Below, piece after piece: positions 20,920 to 29,092 of a stretch of 64,000 nt of DNA. The DNA lies in the NCBI GenBank assembly GCA_964519665.1, contig CAZFIV010000023.1:15898-79897 (forward strand), in the 5' to 3' direction. The notes beneath the pieces are model-generated. The model was not told the origin of the DNA. It was given only the letters and a program-made list of their open reading frames with translations, and did not search any database. The position numbers and the translations under genes are program-made. Positions within the stretch are counted from its first letter, which is position 1, and each line of letters opens with the position of its first letter. Origin of the DNA: JANQQN01 sp964519665. GTDB taxonomy: Bacteria; Myxococcota; Kuafuiibacteriia; Kuafuiibacteriales; Kuafuiibacteriaceae.

Positions 20920-21438
20920 ATGCCGTACGTGATGGTCGACATCGAGGCCGATGGCCCGATCCCAGGCGACTACTCGATGATCAGCTTCGGCGCGGTCATC
21001 GTCGAGCCTGGGTTGTCGCGAACCTTCTATGGTCAGCTGAAGCCGATCTCCGAACGATGGGTGCCCGAGGCCCTCGCGGTCAGCGGACACACCCGGGACG
21101 AGACGCTTCGGTTCGACGACCCGCAGACTGTAATGGAGCGGTTCGCGAGCTGGCTTGAGCAGGAATGCCCAAAGCGGAAGATCTTCGTCTCGGACAACAA
21201 TGGGTTCGACTGGCAATTCATCAACTGGTACTTTCACCACTTCATCGCCCACAACCCGTTCGGGTTCAGTTCTCAGAACCTGGGCTCCCTGTACAAGGGG
21301 CTCGTCAACGATACTTTCCAGACCTTCAAGCACCTTCGCAAAACCAAGCATTCGCATCATCCCGTGGACGATGCAAAGGGTAACGCCGAAGCCCTGCTGG
21401 CGATGAAAGACATGGGTCTCAAGATCCGCTGGGACTGA
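20920..21438 (+). CDS. DEDD-type 3'-5' exonuclease, Rv2179c-like
   Basis: 172 residues from ATG 20920, preceded by AAGAAGG. The first catalytic pair is in MVDIEADGP. A second acidic site lies in the DNNGFDWQFINWYF region, and the C-terminal HHPVDDAKGNAEALL supplies the histidine and last aspartate. The compact length and the LGSLYKGLVNDTF region fit the Rv2179c-like family of single-domain exoribonucleases better than DNA polymerase epsilon subunits. Substrate is not determinable here. It follows the module B genes by 37 bases but is functionally unrelated as far as visible. Confidence 0.82.
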   Translation: MPYVMVDIEADGPIPGDYSMISFGAVIVEPGLSRTFYGQLKPISERWVPEALAVSGHTRDETLRFDDPQTVMERFASWLEQECPKRKIFVSDNNGFDWQFINWYFHHFIAHNPFGFSSQNLGSLYKGLVNDTFQTFKHLRKTKHSHHPVDDAKGNAEALLAMKDMGLKIRWD

Positions 21439-21471
21439 GCCGTCGGCTCACGTCGCGCGCCGTCCTCGTGT

Positions 21472-21618
21472 TCAGCCAGCCATCATGACCAGGGTGAGTA
21501 TTGCGTCGACCACGTAGTCGGGCCATCCCGTGGTGGCTTGTGCTTCACCCGCCGGCGAGTCTCCGGCTGGGGGCCGGACCCCAGCCCTTGCCAACACCTT
21601 TCGAAGTGCGGAGATCAC
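21472..21618 (-). CDS. Putative 48-residue protein coupled to hutF
   Basis: A short ORF whose GTG start overlaps the hutF stop in a GTGA arrangement. The translation runs MISALRKVLARAGVRPPAGD, a Gly/Pro/Ala-rich stretch, then GWPDYVVDAILTLVMMAG with a hydrophobic C-terminus resembling half a membrane helix. The overlap and the sensible composition are the only support; it could be the remnant of a longer gene. No family is recognised. Confidence 0.35.
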   Translation of the reverse strand: MISALRKVLARAGVRPPAGDSPAGEAQATTGWPDYVVDAILTLVMMAG

Positions 21619-22991
21619 CGCCAACGGGCGCGGAGTGAACTCATCGCGGCTACGAAGTCCCGCCGTACCGCCTCCTGACGCGAGTGGCGACCGTTCGCCA
21701 CGAGCTGCGTGCCGCCCACCCAGACGTCGCGGATGACGTCGTCGGCGCCGGAGAATACCCAGGCGTCGACCGCGGTTGCAGGGTCGTGCCCGATGAGACG
21801 TGGATGGTCGGCGTCGAGGACGACCAGGTCGGCCCGGCGACCGGGGGCGAGGGCGCCGGTATTCTGGGCGATCGCGTCCGCGCCGGTCGCCGATGCCGTG
21901 TCGTAGAGCGAGCGGCCGACCTGTCGCTCAGCCCCCCAGAGCACGTTGCGGCGGCCGAGGACCAAGCGTTGGCCCCACTCGAGTAGCGCTAGCTCTCGGG
22001 ACACGCTGACCGTGGCGTGGGAGTCGGAGCCGATGGCCCACCGACCGGCGAGGCGGCGAAACGCTTCGGCCCGGAAGACGCCGTCGCCGAGGTCGGCTTC
22101 GGTGGTGGGGCACAGACCGACGACCGCGTTCGAATCGGCGATGGCGGCCAGCTCGTCGTCGGTAGCGTGGGTCGCGTGCACCAAGCACCAGGCTGGACCG
22201 AGGCCGAATCGCCCGGCTAGCCACTGGATCGGCCGCTTGCCATGATAGCGCTGGCAGTCTTGCACTTCTTGCGGCTGCTCCGCGATATGAATGTGCTTCG
22301 GCGCTTCTGGTTCGGTCGTCTCAATGGCGCTCAACAGCTCGGCGAGCGCCGCTTCGGGAACGGCGCGAAGGCTGTGGGGCGCAACCCCGATGACGCCGAA
22401 GCGATGACTCCGAAGGCTGGCGCGGGCCGCTTCCCATGTTGTCAAGAAAGCCTGCGGATCGCGGTGGACGAACCTTCGTTGCTCGAGTAACGCCGGGCGG
22501 TCGAAGCCGCCCGTGAAATAGGCGACCGGAAGCAGCGTGAGCGGCATGCCCGCCGTTCGGGCCGCGTCGATGAGCGCGTCGCTCAGTTCGGCGGGGTTGT
22601 GGTAGGGCTCGCCGCCGGGTTGATGGTGCAGATACTGGAACTCTCCGACCGCCGTGTAACCGGCCTCCAGCATCTCCACGTACAGCTGCGCGGCGATCGC
22701 TCGCAGCTCGTCCGGCGTGAGGGAGAGGGCGAGGCGGTACATCCCCGTCCGCCAGGTCCAAAATGAGTCTTCACGGTCGTCGGCGAGCTGCACGAAGCCG
22801 GCGAGGGCCCGCTGAAATGCGTGGGAGTGCACGTTGGCCATGCCGGGCAACGTGTAGCCGGAGATTCGAACATCGTCCTCGGTGGGCGCGCCGGCCTCGA
22901 CCGTGATGATGGTTCCCGCATCGTCGATCGTGAGGATACCGGGGGACAGCCAGCCGTCGGGCTGATGCAGGTGCTCGCAGCTCAGTCGCAT
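21615..22991 (-). CDS. hutF: Formimidoylglutamate deiminase
   Basis: 458 residues of the amidohydrolase superfamily; converts N-formimino-L-glutamate to N-formylglutamate and ammonia in the long histidine-degradation route. Metal and substrate residues are visible in NVHSHAFQRALAG, YLHHQPGG, APHSLRAVP, HIHIAEQPQEVQDC, LVHATH and GSDSHATVS. The C-terminus returns to the small beta domain typical of the superfamily. The start overlaps the end of the SulP gene by ten bases, so the two are co-transcribed. hutU is elsewhere in the window; hutH, hutI and hutG are absent. Confidence 0.93.
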   Translation of the reverse strand: MRLSCEHLHQPDGWLSPGILTIDDAGTIITVEAGAPTEDDVRISGYTLPGMANVHSHAFQRALAGFVQLADDREDSFWTWRTGMYRLALSLTPDELRAIAAQLYVEMLEAGYTAVGEFQYLHHQPGGEPYHNPAELSDALIDAARTAGMPLTLLPVAYFTGGFDRPALLEQRRFVHRDPQAFLTTWEAARASLRSHRFGVIGVAPHSLRAVPEAALAELLSAIETTEPEAPKHIHIAEQPQEVQDCQRYHGKRPIQWLAGRFGLGPAWCLVHATHATDDELAAIADSNAVVGLCPTTEADLGDGVFRAEAFRRLAGRWAIGSDSHATVSVSRELALLEWGQRLVLGRRNVLWGAERQVGRSLYDTASATGADAIAQNTGALAPGRRADLVVLDADHPRLIGHDPATAVDAWVFSGADDVIRDVWVGGTQLVANGRHSRQEAVRRDFVAAMSSLRARWR

Positions 22992-24616
22992 GACGTTTCG
23001 AGGGCCGACTTCACCGCGGCCCGGGCGCTAGCCGTTGGGGTGGGGTTGGCCGAGGTGTATGGCAGATGGCTGCGGGCTCGGCTCAATACGCGTTCGAATT
23101 CGGGCGAGACGCCGGCCAAGGCCAGGTCGACATTGCGGGCCTCGAGGCGGTTGCGGAGGCTCTCGAAACTCTCGAGCGCCGAGAATCGCAGCTGATGCGC
23201 ATGGGTGACATCGACGACCAGGAGCTTGGTCGACGGTGGGAGCTCCGTCTCGAGACGGTCGAAAAATGATGGAACCGCCGCGTAGTACAGAGTACCGCTG
23301 ACTTCGACGACCACGTGAGCTGGTGCATCACTCGATCCGATCGGGACGAGGGCGTCATTTTCATACTGAAGCCAGTTCAGGCGCGGCGCCGCCGTCACCG
23401 CCAGTTGAATCAGCAAGCCGAGGCCGCAACCGAGGAGGATCGCCCACTCGAGGGGGAGAGTGAGGGTGGCAATGAAGGTGACCAGCAAAAGGGTACGTGA
23501 AGCCCGACTTGCAGACCAGATTCGGAACAGCCGGCCCCGGTTAATCATGTTCGCGGCGGTGATCAGAAGGACGCCGGCGAGCGCGGCCTGCGGGATGTAG
23601 CCGACCGCGGGACCACCGAACAGCAGAATGGGCACCACCAGCACCGCGGCCGAGATGGCGGCGAGGCGCGACTGCGCGCCGCCCAGGCGAAGCAGCGCCG
23701 ACCGGGTCAAGCTGGCCGAGGCGGGAAAGCTGCTGGCGAAAGCCCCCGCGATGTTGCCGAGGCCCTGCGCGACGATCTCTCGCCCCATGTCGGGCCGTTC
23801 GCCCTCGGCTCGGGCCGACACCGCCAACTCCAGTGTGCCGAGTAACACGATGGCCAGCGATGGCAGGGCAAACTGTCGCCAAAGGCCCATGTCCAGGCTT
23901 GGAAGGGCGCCTTGCGGCCAGCCCGACGGGACGGTGGCGCGGTCGCTGACCAGAAGCAAGCCTGGATTCACCAGGTACGCGACCACCGCTCCCACGATGA
24001 TCGCCAGCAACGCGATCGGCCACCGCGGTAGATACCGTCGCCCGAGGGCGATCGCGCCGATCGTCAAAACGGTGGCGCTGGCCCCGGTCAAAGTGGGGTA
24101 GTGGCCCGCCGACACGCGTTCGATCAGGGTCGTTGCCTGAGCCCGCAGTCCGCCGCCCGTGAACGGCTTCATGCCGAGGGCTTCGTCGAGCTGCATGATT
24201 CCGATGAGGACGCCGGCGCCGGCGGTGAAGCCGGCGAGCACCGATTCGGGCAGGTACCGCAGCAGCTTGGCCCCCCCCGCGACCGCCGCGACCAACCGGA
24301 CGAGACCCGCCATCAAAGTGAGGGTGGCGAGGGCCGCGAGCCCGGCGGAGGTCATTTCGAGCAGTCCCGTGGACTCGTCGAGAAAGGGGTGCAATGCGGC
24401 CAGAATCAATAACCCGGTGGTGTTCGTAGGGCCGGTGACCACTTGAGCGGAGCGTCCAGCGACCGCGGCGACGAAGCCCGCGATGGCGGCGGTCGACAGG
24501 CCGTACGCCGGAGGGAGCCCCGACATCAGTGCGTAGGCCAAGCACTGCGGAAGGCCCACCAGGGTTACGGTCAGGCCCGCCAGGATATCTGCGCGCACGC
24601 TGTCGGCCCGGCTCAC
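22982..24616 (-). CDS. SulP-family anion transporter with STAS domain
   Basis: 544 residues from a GTG start. About ten to fourteen membrane segments begin with ILAGLTVTLVGLPQCLAYAL, followed by the family-typical GLPPAYGLSTAAIAGFVAA and VVTGPTNTTGLL. Residues about 430-525 form a cytoplasmic STAS domain (HVVVEVSGTLYYAAVPSFFD, LLVVDVTHAHQLRFSALESF). Such proteins carry sulfate, bicarbonate or dicarboxylates with proton or sodium coupling. The overlap with hutF suggests a substrate tied to histidine or glutamate breakdown, but this is inference; substrate is not readable from sequence. Confidence 0.9.
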   Translation of the reverse strand: MSRADSVRADILAGLTVTLVGLPQCLAYALMSGLPPAYGLSTAAIAGFVAAVAGRSAQVVTGPTNTTGLLILAALHPFLDESTGLLEMTSAGLAALATLTLMAGLVRLVAAVAGGAKLLRYLPESVLAGFTAGAGVLIGIMQLDEALGMKPFTGGGLRAQATTLIERVSAGHYPTLTGASATVLTIGAIALGRRYLPRWPIALLAIIVGAVVAYLVNPGLLLVSDRATVPSGWPQGALPSLDMGLWRQFALPSLAIVLLGTLELAVSARAEGERPDMGREIVAQGLGNIAGAFASSFPASASLTRSALLRLGGAQSRLAAISAAVLVVPILLFGGPAVGYIPQAALAGVLLITAANMINRGRLFRIWSASRASRTLLLVTFIATLTLPLEWAILLGCGLGLLIQLAVTAAPRLNWLQYENDALVPIGSSDAPAHVVVEVSGTLYYAAVPSFFDRLETELPPSTKLLVVDVTHAHQLRFSALESFESLRNRLEARNVDLALAGVSPEFERVLSRARSHLPYTSANPTPTASARAAVKSALETSCD

Positions 24617-24675
24617 GCCCGCGGTGTTGCGTGCACGACTCGATCAGTCAACCGAAACGCCGCCATCACCTGTGG

Positions 24676-24681
24676 TAGCGT
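24676..24681 (+). promoter_or_regulatory. Candidate -10 element of the RidA gene
   Basis: TAGCGT five bases before ATG 24687 in the short divergent space with the SulP gene. It would give a leaderless or nearly leaderless transcript. Weak by itself. Confidence 0.3.
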
Positions 24682-24686
24682 CGTTC

Positions 24687-25091
24687 ATGATGAGTCAGCC
24701 GGACGGCTTTCAGCGCGTGTATTCGGGCGCGAAGTGGGAACAGAAGGTTGGGTACTGTCGGGCGGTCAGGGCGGGCGACCACGTCTATGTGACCGGCACG
24801 GCATCGGTCGATGACCAGGGTGAAGTGCACGGCGTCGGTGATCCACAGGCGCAGGCGGCGCGGTGTTTAGCGCTCATCGAAAGGGCGGTGCTCGGGCTTG
24901 GGGGCACGAAACGATCGATCGTCCGCACTCGGATGTTCGTTGTCGACATCGAGCTATGGGAACGATTCGGGCGCGCCCACGCCGACTTCTTCCAGGGACA
25001 CCATCCGGCCACCACAATGGTCGAAGTGAGTCGATTGATTCATCAAGACCTGTTGATCGAGATCGAAGCCGACGCCTATCTGGGGCCGTGA
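24687..25091 (+). CDS. RidA family protein
   Basis: About 134 residues of the RidA/YER057c/UK114 family, which hydrolyse reactive enamine/imine intermediates from pyridoxal-phosphate enzymes. Family features: a YSGAKWE start region, AVRAGDHVYVTGTASVDDQG, a conserved arginine in SIVRTRMFVVDIELWERFG, HPATTMVEVSRLIHQDLLIE and the EADA end. Two adjacent ATGs (24687, 24690) are possible. Divergent from SulP-hutF; its nitrogen-metabolism role fits that neighbourhood. Confidence 0.88.
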   Translation: MMSQPDGFQRVYSGAKWEQKVGYCRAVRAGDHVYVTGTASVDDQGEVHGVGDPQAQAARCLALIERAVLGLGGTKRSIVRTRMFVVDIELWERFGRAHADFFQGHHPATTMVEVSRLIHQDLLIEIEADAYLGP

Positions 25092-25245
25092 TCTCCGTCC
25101 GAGTCGCCCGCCGTGGTGGCGAACGCCTTCGTTGGGTGGTCAACCTCGGCCTGGGCCCGGACAGGTACGGCCAAATCGCAGGCTCCAACCGGGACGTTCT
25201 TGGTCAGCGCTTGCCGCCGGCGGCGGGGGCTGCCACCCTTCATGG

Positions 25246-25926
25246 ATGAAAGTTGTCTTCGTTGTCTTTCCCGGCATCACGCAACTCGACTTCACCGGGC
25301 CCGCGCAGGTCTTTAGTCGCCTTCCGAAAGCTACCCTGCATGTGGCGGCGCGGACGCGAGACCCGATCGCGACGGACTGTGGTTTCGGTATCGTACCCTC
25401 GACTTCTTTTGAAGACTGCTCTCAGGCCGACTTGATCTGCGTGCCCGGTGGTCTTGGGGTTCCGGAGGCGATCGCCGACGCGGCCACGGTGGCGTTCGTC
25501 CGGCACCAGGCCGAAGGCGCGCGTTACATCACCTCGGTCTGCACGGGCGCGCTCATTCTCGGAGCCGCCGGTCTGCTTAAGGGCCGCCGAGCGACCACCC
25601 ACTGGGCTTACACCGGCCTGCTGGCCGAATCGGGCGCCACTTTTGAACCCGGGCGGGTCGTGATGGACGGACCGGTCATCACCGGCGGCGGGGTCACCGC
25701 AGGGATCGACTTCGCCCTGCGAGTGACCGCCGAGATCGCCGGCGAGGAGTACGCGCGCAAGCTCCAGTTGGCATTGGAGTACGACCCTCATCCGCCCTTC
25801 GACGGTGGCCATCCTTCCTGCACCGCGGCGGACCTCGTCGAACGCGTCCGGTCTCGCTATCAGGGGCAGGTCGACGAGCTGCGCCCGGTGCTCCGGTCGC
25901 TGGCGGCCGGTGATCGATCCCGTTGA
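25246..25926 (+). CDS. DJ-1/PfpI family protein, isonitrile-hydratase-like
   Basis: 226 residues from ATG 25246. The start MKVVFVVFPGITQLDFTGPA, ICVPGGLG, the nucleophile elbow SVCTGALILGAAGLLKGRRA with its cysteine, THWAY and ITGGGVTAGIDFALR match the glutamine-amidotransferase-like proteins typified by Pseudomonas isonitrile hydratase. No AraC DNA-binding domain is attached. The substrate is uncertain, as most members are uncharacterised. The 154 bases upstream contain no gene I can see. Confidence 0.87.
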   Translation: MKVVFVVFPGITQLDFTGPAQVFSRLPKATLHVAARTRDPIATDCGFGIVPSTSFEDCSQADLICVPGGLGVPEAIADAATVAFVRHQAEGARYITSVCTGALILGAAGLLKGRRATTHWAYTGLLAESGATFEPGRVVMDGPVITGGGVTAGIDFALRVTAEIAGEEYARKLQLALEYDPHPPFDGGHPSCTAADLVERVRSRYQGQVDELRPVLRSLAAGDRSR

Positions 25927-26049
25927 TGTCGAGCTGGCGGGCCACCGGTCCGGCCGGACGCGTGATCTATGGCTGGCGTCCACCGGGGGCTTCGAGTCGC
26001 TCGAGCGCGGAACAGCTCGGTATTCGAGACGAAATCGACTGTTCGACGC

Positions 26050-26829
26050 TCACGGGTGGGGACTCCGGGTGACCACCGCCCACACGCGATGGGGGATCGA
26101 AAGAGTTTGCGGAAATCCGGCCAAGCGACCGGCCAGGAAGGCGTCGAATCGCTCGACGTCGGCCGGCGGCAGGCTCCCGCCGATCGGGTGGCTGGCTCGG
26201 ATACGGCCGCGCCAGTCGGATTGAGAGTACGAAACCTCGGTGTCGAACGAGAACGTTTCAACGTCGACAAACCCGGCTTCCCGGACGTCGCGGGTCCAGG
26301 CAGGGTAGAGCCCTTCGCGGCCCAGGTCGAGAAGGCTCGAGAATCGAGCCCCGAACTCCAGTATTGCCCGCTCGGTCACCTCGACGACGTTGTCCGCGAA
26401 CACGAGCCAGTCCAGGTGGGCGATGACCAGATAGCCGCCGGATGCCAATAACCGTCGGCATTCTCGGGCCACCTGGGCCCGGTCGAACCAGTGCCAACAC
26501 TGCCCGGCGGTGATCAGCGAAAACGACTCGTCGGCAAGGTGGCTGGACTCGGCGCGCGCTTCGATGAACCGAACTTGCAGTCCCTCGGCCGCGCTGGCTC
26601 GGCGGGCCTCGTCGAGGAGGGCGCTCGCGATATCGAGACCGGTAACGTTCATGCCGGCGCGGGCCAGGCCGAGCGCGAGGTGCCCGGTGCCGGTTCCCAG
26701 GTCGAGGGCGCTTCGGCCGGGAACCAAGGCGCCTCGTTCTTGGAGCCGGGCGAAGAATGCGGGCGGGAATCCAGCCCGATGGCGGGCATAGTCCGACGCT
26801 GTACGACCAAAGTCGGGCATTCGAATCAT
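26050..26829 (-). CDS. Class I SAM-dependent methyltransferase
   Basis: 259 residues. Motif I ALDLGTGTGHLALGLA near residues 41-56, the acidic end of strand 2 in VTGLDIASALLDEA, motif II/III FSLITAGQCWHWFDR and LLASGGYLVIAHLDW place it in the Methyltransf_11 type. The QCWHWFD stretch is common in small-molecule methyltransferases of this group. Start is ATG 26829, or ATG 26820 three codons later. Divergent from the HTH-citrate synthase with 90 bases between; convergent with the DJ-1 gene. Substrate unknown. Confidence 0.85.
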   Translation of the reverse strand: MIRMPDFGRTASDYARHRAGFPPAFFARLQERGALVPGRSALDLGTGTGHLALGLARAGMNVTGLDIASALLDEARRASAAEGLQVRFIEARAESSHLADESFSLITAGQCWHWFDRAQVARECRRLLASGGYLVIAHLDWLVFADNVVEVTERAILEFGARFSSLLDLGREGLYPAWTRDVREAGFVDVETFSFDTEVSYSQSDWRGRIRASHPIGGSLPPADVERFDAFLAGRLAGFPQTLSIPHRVWAVVTRSPHP

Positions 26830-26904
26830 CTCCTCTGGTTCGCCGGCAACCTCATCGGTCGCTCGGCGTTCGACATGCCGTCGGCAATCGCCGACGGGCC
26901 AGGC

Positions 26905-26910
26905 TACGAT
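26905..26910 (+). promoter_or_regulatory. Candidate -10 element of the HTH-citrate synthase gene
   Basis: TACGAT nine bases before ATG 26920, implying a leaderless mRNA. No strong -35 is evident. Confidence 0.35.
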
Positions 26911-26919
26911 GGACGCTCG

Positions 26920-28233
26920 ATGAGTCGTCGTCCATCTCGATTCGACAATCGACCCGGCCGGTCGGGCCGAGACAGCGGATCTAACCGCCCTAGCGGTTCA
27001 GCCGGCGCGTCGGGTTCGGTAGAGCGGACGAAGGCGTGGTTGTCGTCGCGTCAAGCGTGTGCCCGGTTAGGCGTGAAGCCCGCCACCCTGTACACCTACG
27101 TGAGTCGAGGCTTGATCCGAAGCGTCGCTTCAGATGGCCGCGGACGGGTCTATTCAGCCGACGACGTCGAGCGGGCAGCCGAAAAGGCAGAAGCGCGTCG
27201 AGGGCACCGAGCCGTGGCGGCCGGTGCCCTCCGCTTCGGGGAGCCAGTGCTCGACACTCGCATCACGGCGGTGGGACCCCACGGCCTGCGGTATCGAGGG
27301 CGGAACGCGGTCGAGCTCGCGCGGACCGGCGTGGGCTTCGAAGACGTCGCGAGCCTCCTGTGGGCTTGTACGCCGCCAACCCGGGCCTGGCCGTGGCCGA
27401 AGGCTGACTTGCTCGAGCGCCCGTCGACCCGAGCGCCGCTGCTGTGGCGGCTCGCCCGTTTGGTGCCTCGATTGGCGCTCGCCGACGCTTCTCGAGCGAA
27501 GCTCGACCCATCAGAAGAATTGCGTCGGGCACGGCGCATCGTCCGCGCTTTCGCGGCCAGCGTGGGCCCGAAGCCCGAACCGACGCCTCCGTCGGCGGGC
27601 ATTGCCGCGACGATGGTCAGGCAGTGGCGTCTGCCCGCCGCGGTCACGGCCGCCATCGACACCGCCCTGGTGCTCCTTGCGGACCACGAGCTGAACGTCT
27701 CGACGTTTGCGGCTCGGGTCGCGGCGTCGGGGGGGGCTGACCTCTACGCCTGCGTCGGGGCCGGGTTGTACGCTTTCGCGGGTCCGCGGCATGGAGGTTC
27801 GGCGGACCGCATTTCCGCGTTCGTAGACGACGTCGGCAGCCCTCGACGGGCCAAGTCGGCGATGCAAAAGCGGTTGCGGGAAGGACGGCCGATGCCCGGA
27901 TTCGGCCAACCCTTGTATCCGGAAGGTGATCCCCGAGTCGCGCCCCTATTGGAATGGGCGGCGCTTGTCGATCCGGGCCGTCAACAACGGCGCCTGACCA
28001 CCTTGCTGGCCCTCCACGAAGCCGCTCTAACGGTTGGGGCGCCGCCGATGTCGGTCGACGGAGCGCTATTGGCACTCGCCTACGCCCTGGGCCTTCCCCC
28101 GACCGCGGCGACGGCTATGTTCTGCGTCGGCCGAACCGTCGGATGGGTGGCTCATGTGTTCGAGCAGCGTGCCCAAGGGGCGCTTCTGCGGCCCCGCGCC
28201 CGGTATGTGGGCCTAGAGGCGATCGATCCTTGA
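26920..28233 (+). CDS. Citrate synthase family protein with N-terminal MerR-like helix-turn-helix
   Basis: 437 residues from ATG 26920; the frame open to 26491 overlaps the divergent methyltransferase and is not coding. Residues 1-35 are low-complexity Ser/Gly/Arg. Residues about 38-80 form a MerR-type winged helix (SRQACARLGVKPATLYTYVS, then RGRVYSADDVE). Residues about 95-430 are citrate synthase-like: LADHELNVSTFAARVAAS with the first catalytic histidine, AGPRHGGSAD with the second and GWVAHVFEQ near the catalytic aspartate position. All key residues appear present, so it may be both enzyme and DNA-binding protein. Citrate versus methylcitrate use is open. Confidence 0.85.
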   Translation: MSRRPSRFDNRPGRSGRDSGSNRPSGSAGASGSVERTKAWLSSRQACARLGVKPATLYTYVSRGLIRSVASDGRGRVYSADDVERAAEKAEARRGHRAVAAGALRFGEPVLDTRITAVGPHGLRYRGRNAVELARTGVGFEDVASLLWACTPPTRAWPWPKADLLERPSTRAPLLWRLARLVPRLALADASRAKLDPSEELRRARRIVRAFAASVGPKPEPTPPSAGIAATMVRQWRLPAAVTAAIDTALVLLADHELNVSTFAARVAASGGADLYACVGAGLYAFAGPRHGGSADRISAFVDDVGSPRRAKSAMQKRLREGRPMPGFGQPLYPEGDPRVAPLLEWAALVDPGRQQRRLTTLLALHEAALTVGAPPMSVDGALLALAYALGLPPTAATAMFCVGRTVGWVAHVFEQRAQGALLRPRARYVGLEAIDP

Positions 28234-28295
28234 TCGCGATTGGACGCGACCGCGCGCACACGCAACTTCCGCGGTCGGCTATGGTTGAAGAAAAC

Positions 28296-28832
28296 ATGAA
28301 GACTCGATTGCCCAGGGGCGCAGCAGCCCCGGTGTTTCTTGTGATGGCCGCCGCTTCGACGGCATGGGCTCAGGATGGGGCCGAGGGGGCTTTGGCGTCC
28401 GACCCCGCCGAGCGTGCCGAGATGACGTGGTCGACCCTCGACGCGGATGGAAGCGGCGAGGTGAGCCGCGCTGAATTCGAGACGGCTCAAGTCCGCGTGG
28501 CCACCGAGCGGTTCGAGACCCTCGACAAGGATGGCAACAAAGCGTTGTCCGCGGCGGAGTACCAGCAGGCGCGGGCGGAAGCCATCGAGAAGCGCTCGCG
28601 CTTGCCGTGGTTCGTCCGACGCCGGGTGCCCGAGCCGCCCACCTTCGAGGAGGTTGACAGCAACCACAATGACGGGCTTTCGCTCGACGAATGGCTCGCA
28701 GCCGGACAGAAGCGCCGGAACCGAATGTTCGATCGTGCTGACGGCGATGACAACGGGACGTTGTCGAAGACCGAGTTCGAACAGTGGACGGCGCGGATGA
28801 AGCGCTTCGCCGGCTCCCGCACCGGAAACTGA
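28296..28832 (+). CDS. Secreted EF-hand calcium-binding protein
   Basis: 178 residues from ATG 28296 (ATG 28281 also possible). A signal peptide MKTRLPRGAAAPVFLVMAAA then STAWA is followed by four EF-hand loops: DADGSGEVSRAEF, DKDGNKALSAAEY, DSNHNDGLSLDEW and DGDDNGTLSKTEF. All keep the acidic first position and the final acidic residue region, so calcium binding outside the cytoplasm is likely. It forms a short single-gene unit after the citrate synthase. A partner is not apparent. Confidence 0.88.
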   Translation: MKTRLPRGAAAPVFLVMAAASTAWAQDGAEGALASDPAERAEMTWSTLDADGSGEVSRAEFETAQVRVATERFETLDKDGNKALSAAEYQQARAEAIEKRSRLPWFVRRRVPEPPTFEEVDSNHNDGLSLDEWLAAGQKRRNRMFDRADGDDNGTLSKTEFEQWTARMKRFAGSRTGN

Positions 28833-28855
28833 AGTCCGGACCCCATCGGACCCCA

Positions 28856-29035
28856 CCTAGAGCGCCGATTCACTGGGAGCGTGCTGTTGTCGCGCCGGAA
28901 TCGGCCCGTCGGGTCGTCGCGTGAGGAGGGCGCGTATCGGGAATACGCAACCGACGAAAGCCGAAGGCGGCGCGGCGAGCAGACGGGGTGAGAACCAGCG
29001 ACAATAGTGCGATCCAAGTGAATCGGCGCTCTAGG
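28856..29035. repeat. 180-bp segment bounded by 19-bp perfect inverted repeats
   Basis: CCTAGAGCGCCGATTCACT at 28856-28874 is repeated exactly, inverted, at 29017-29035, 142 bases apart. The interior has no ORF. The layout resembles a short non-autonomous inverted-repeat (MITE-like) element or the arms of a structured RNA. The GATTCACT part also resembles the hairpin of the 37-bp array near 2.8 kb. Confidence 0.6.
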
Positions 29036-29080
29036 GTCTGGGGTCACCCGCGACAGACTGAGACTTCGCTCACAGCCCGC

Positions 29081-29086
29081 TACGGT
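29081..29086 (+). promoter_or_regulatory. Candidate -10 element before the gene at 29093
   Basis: TACGGT six bases before ATG 29093, again implying a leaderless mRNA. Weak alone. Confidence 0.3.
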
Positions 29087-29092
29087 GGCCCC

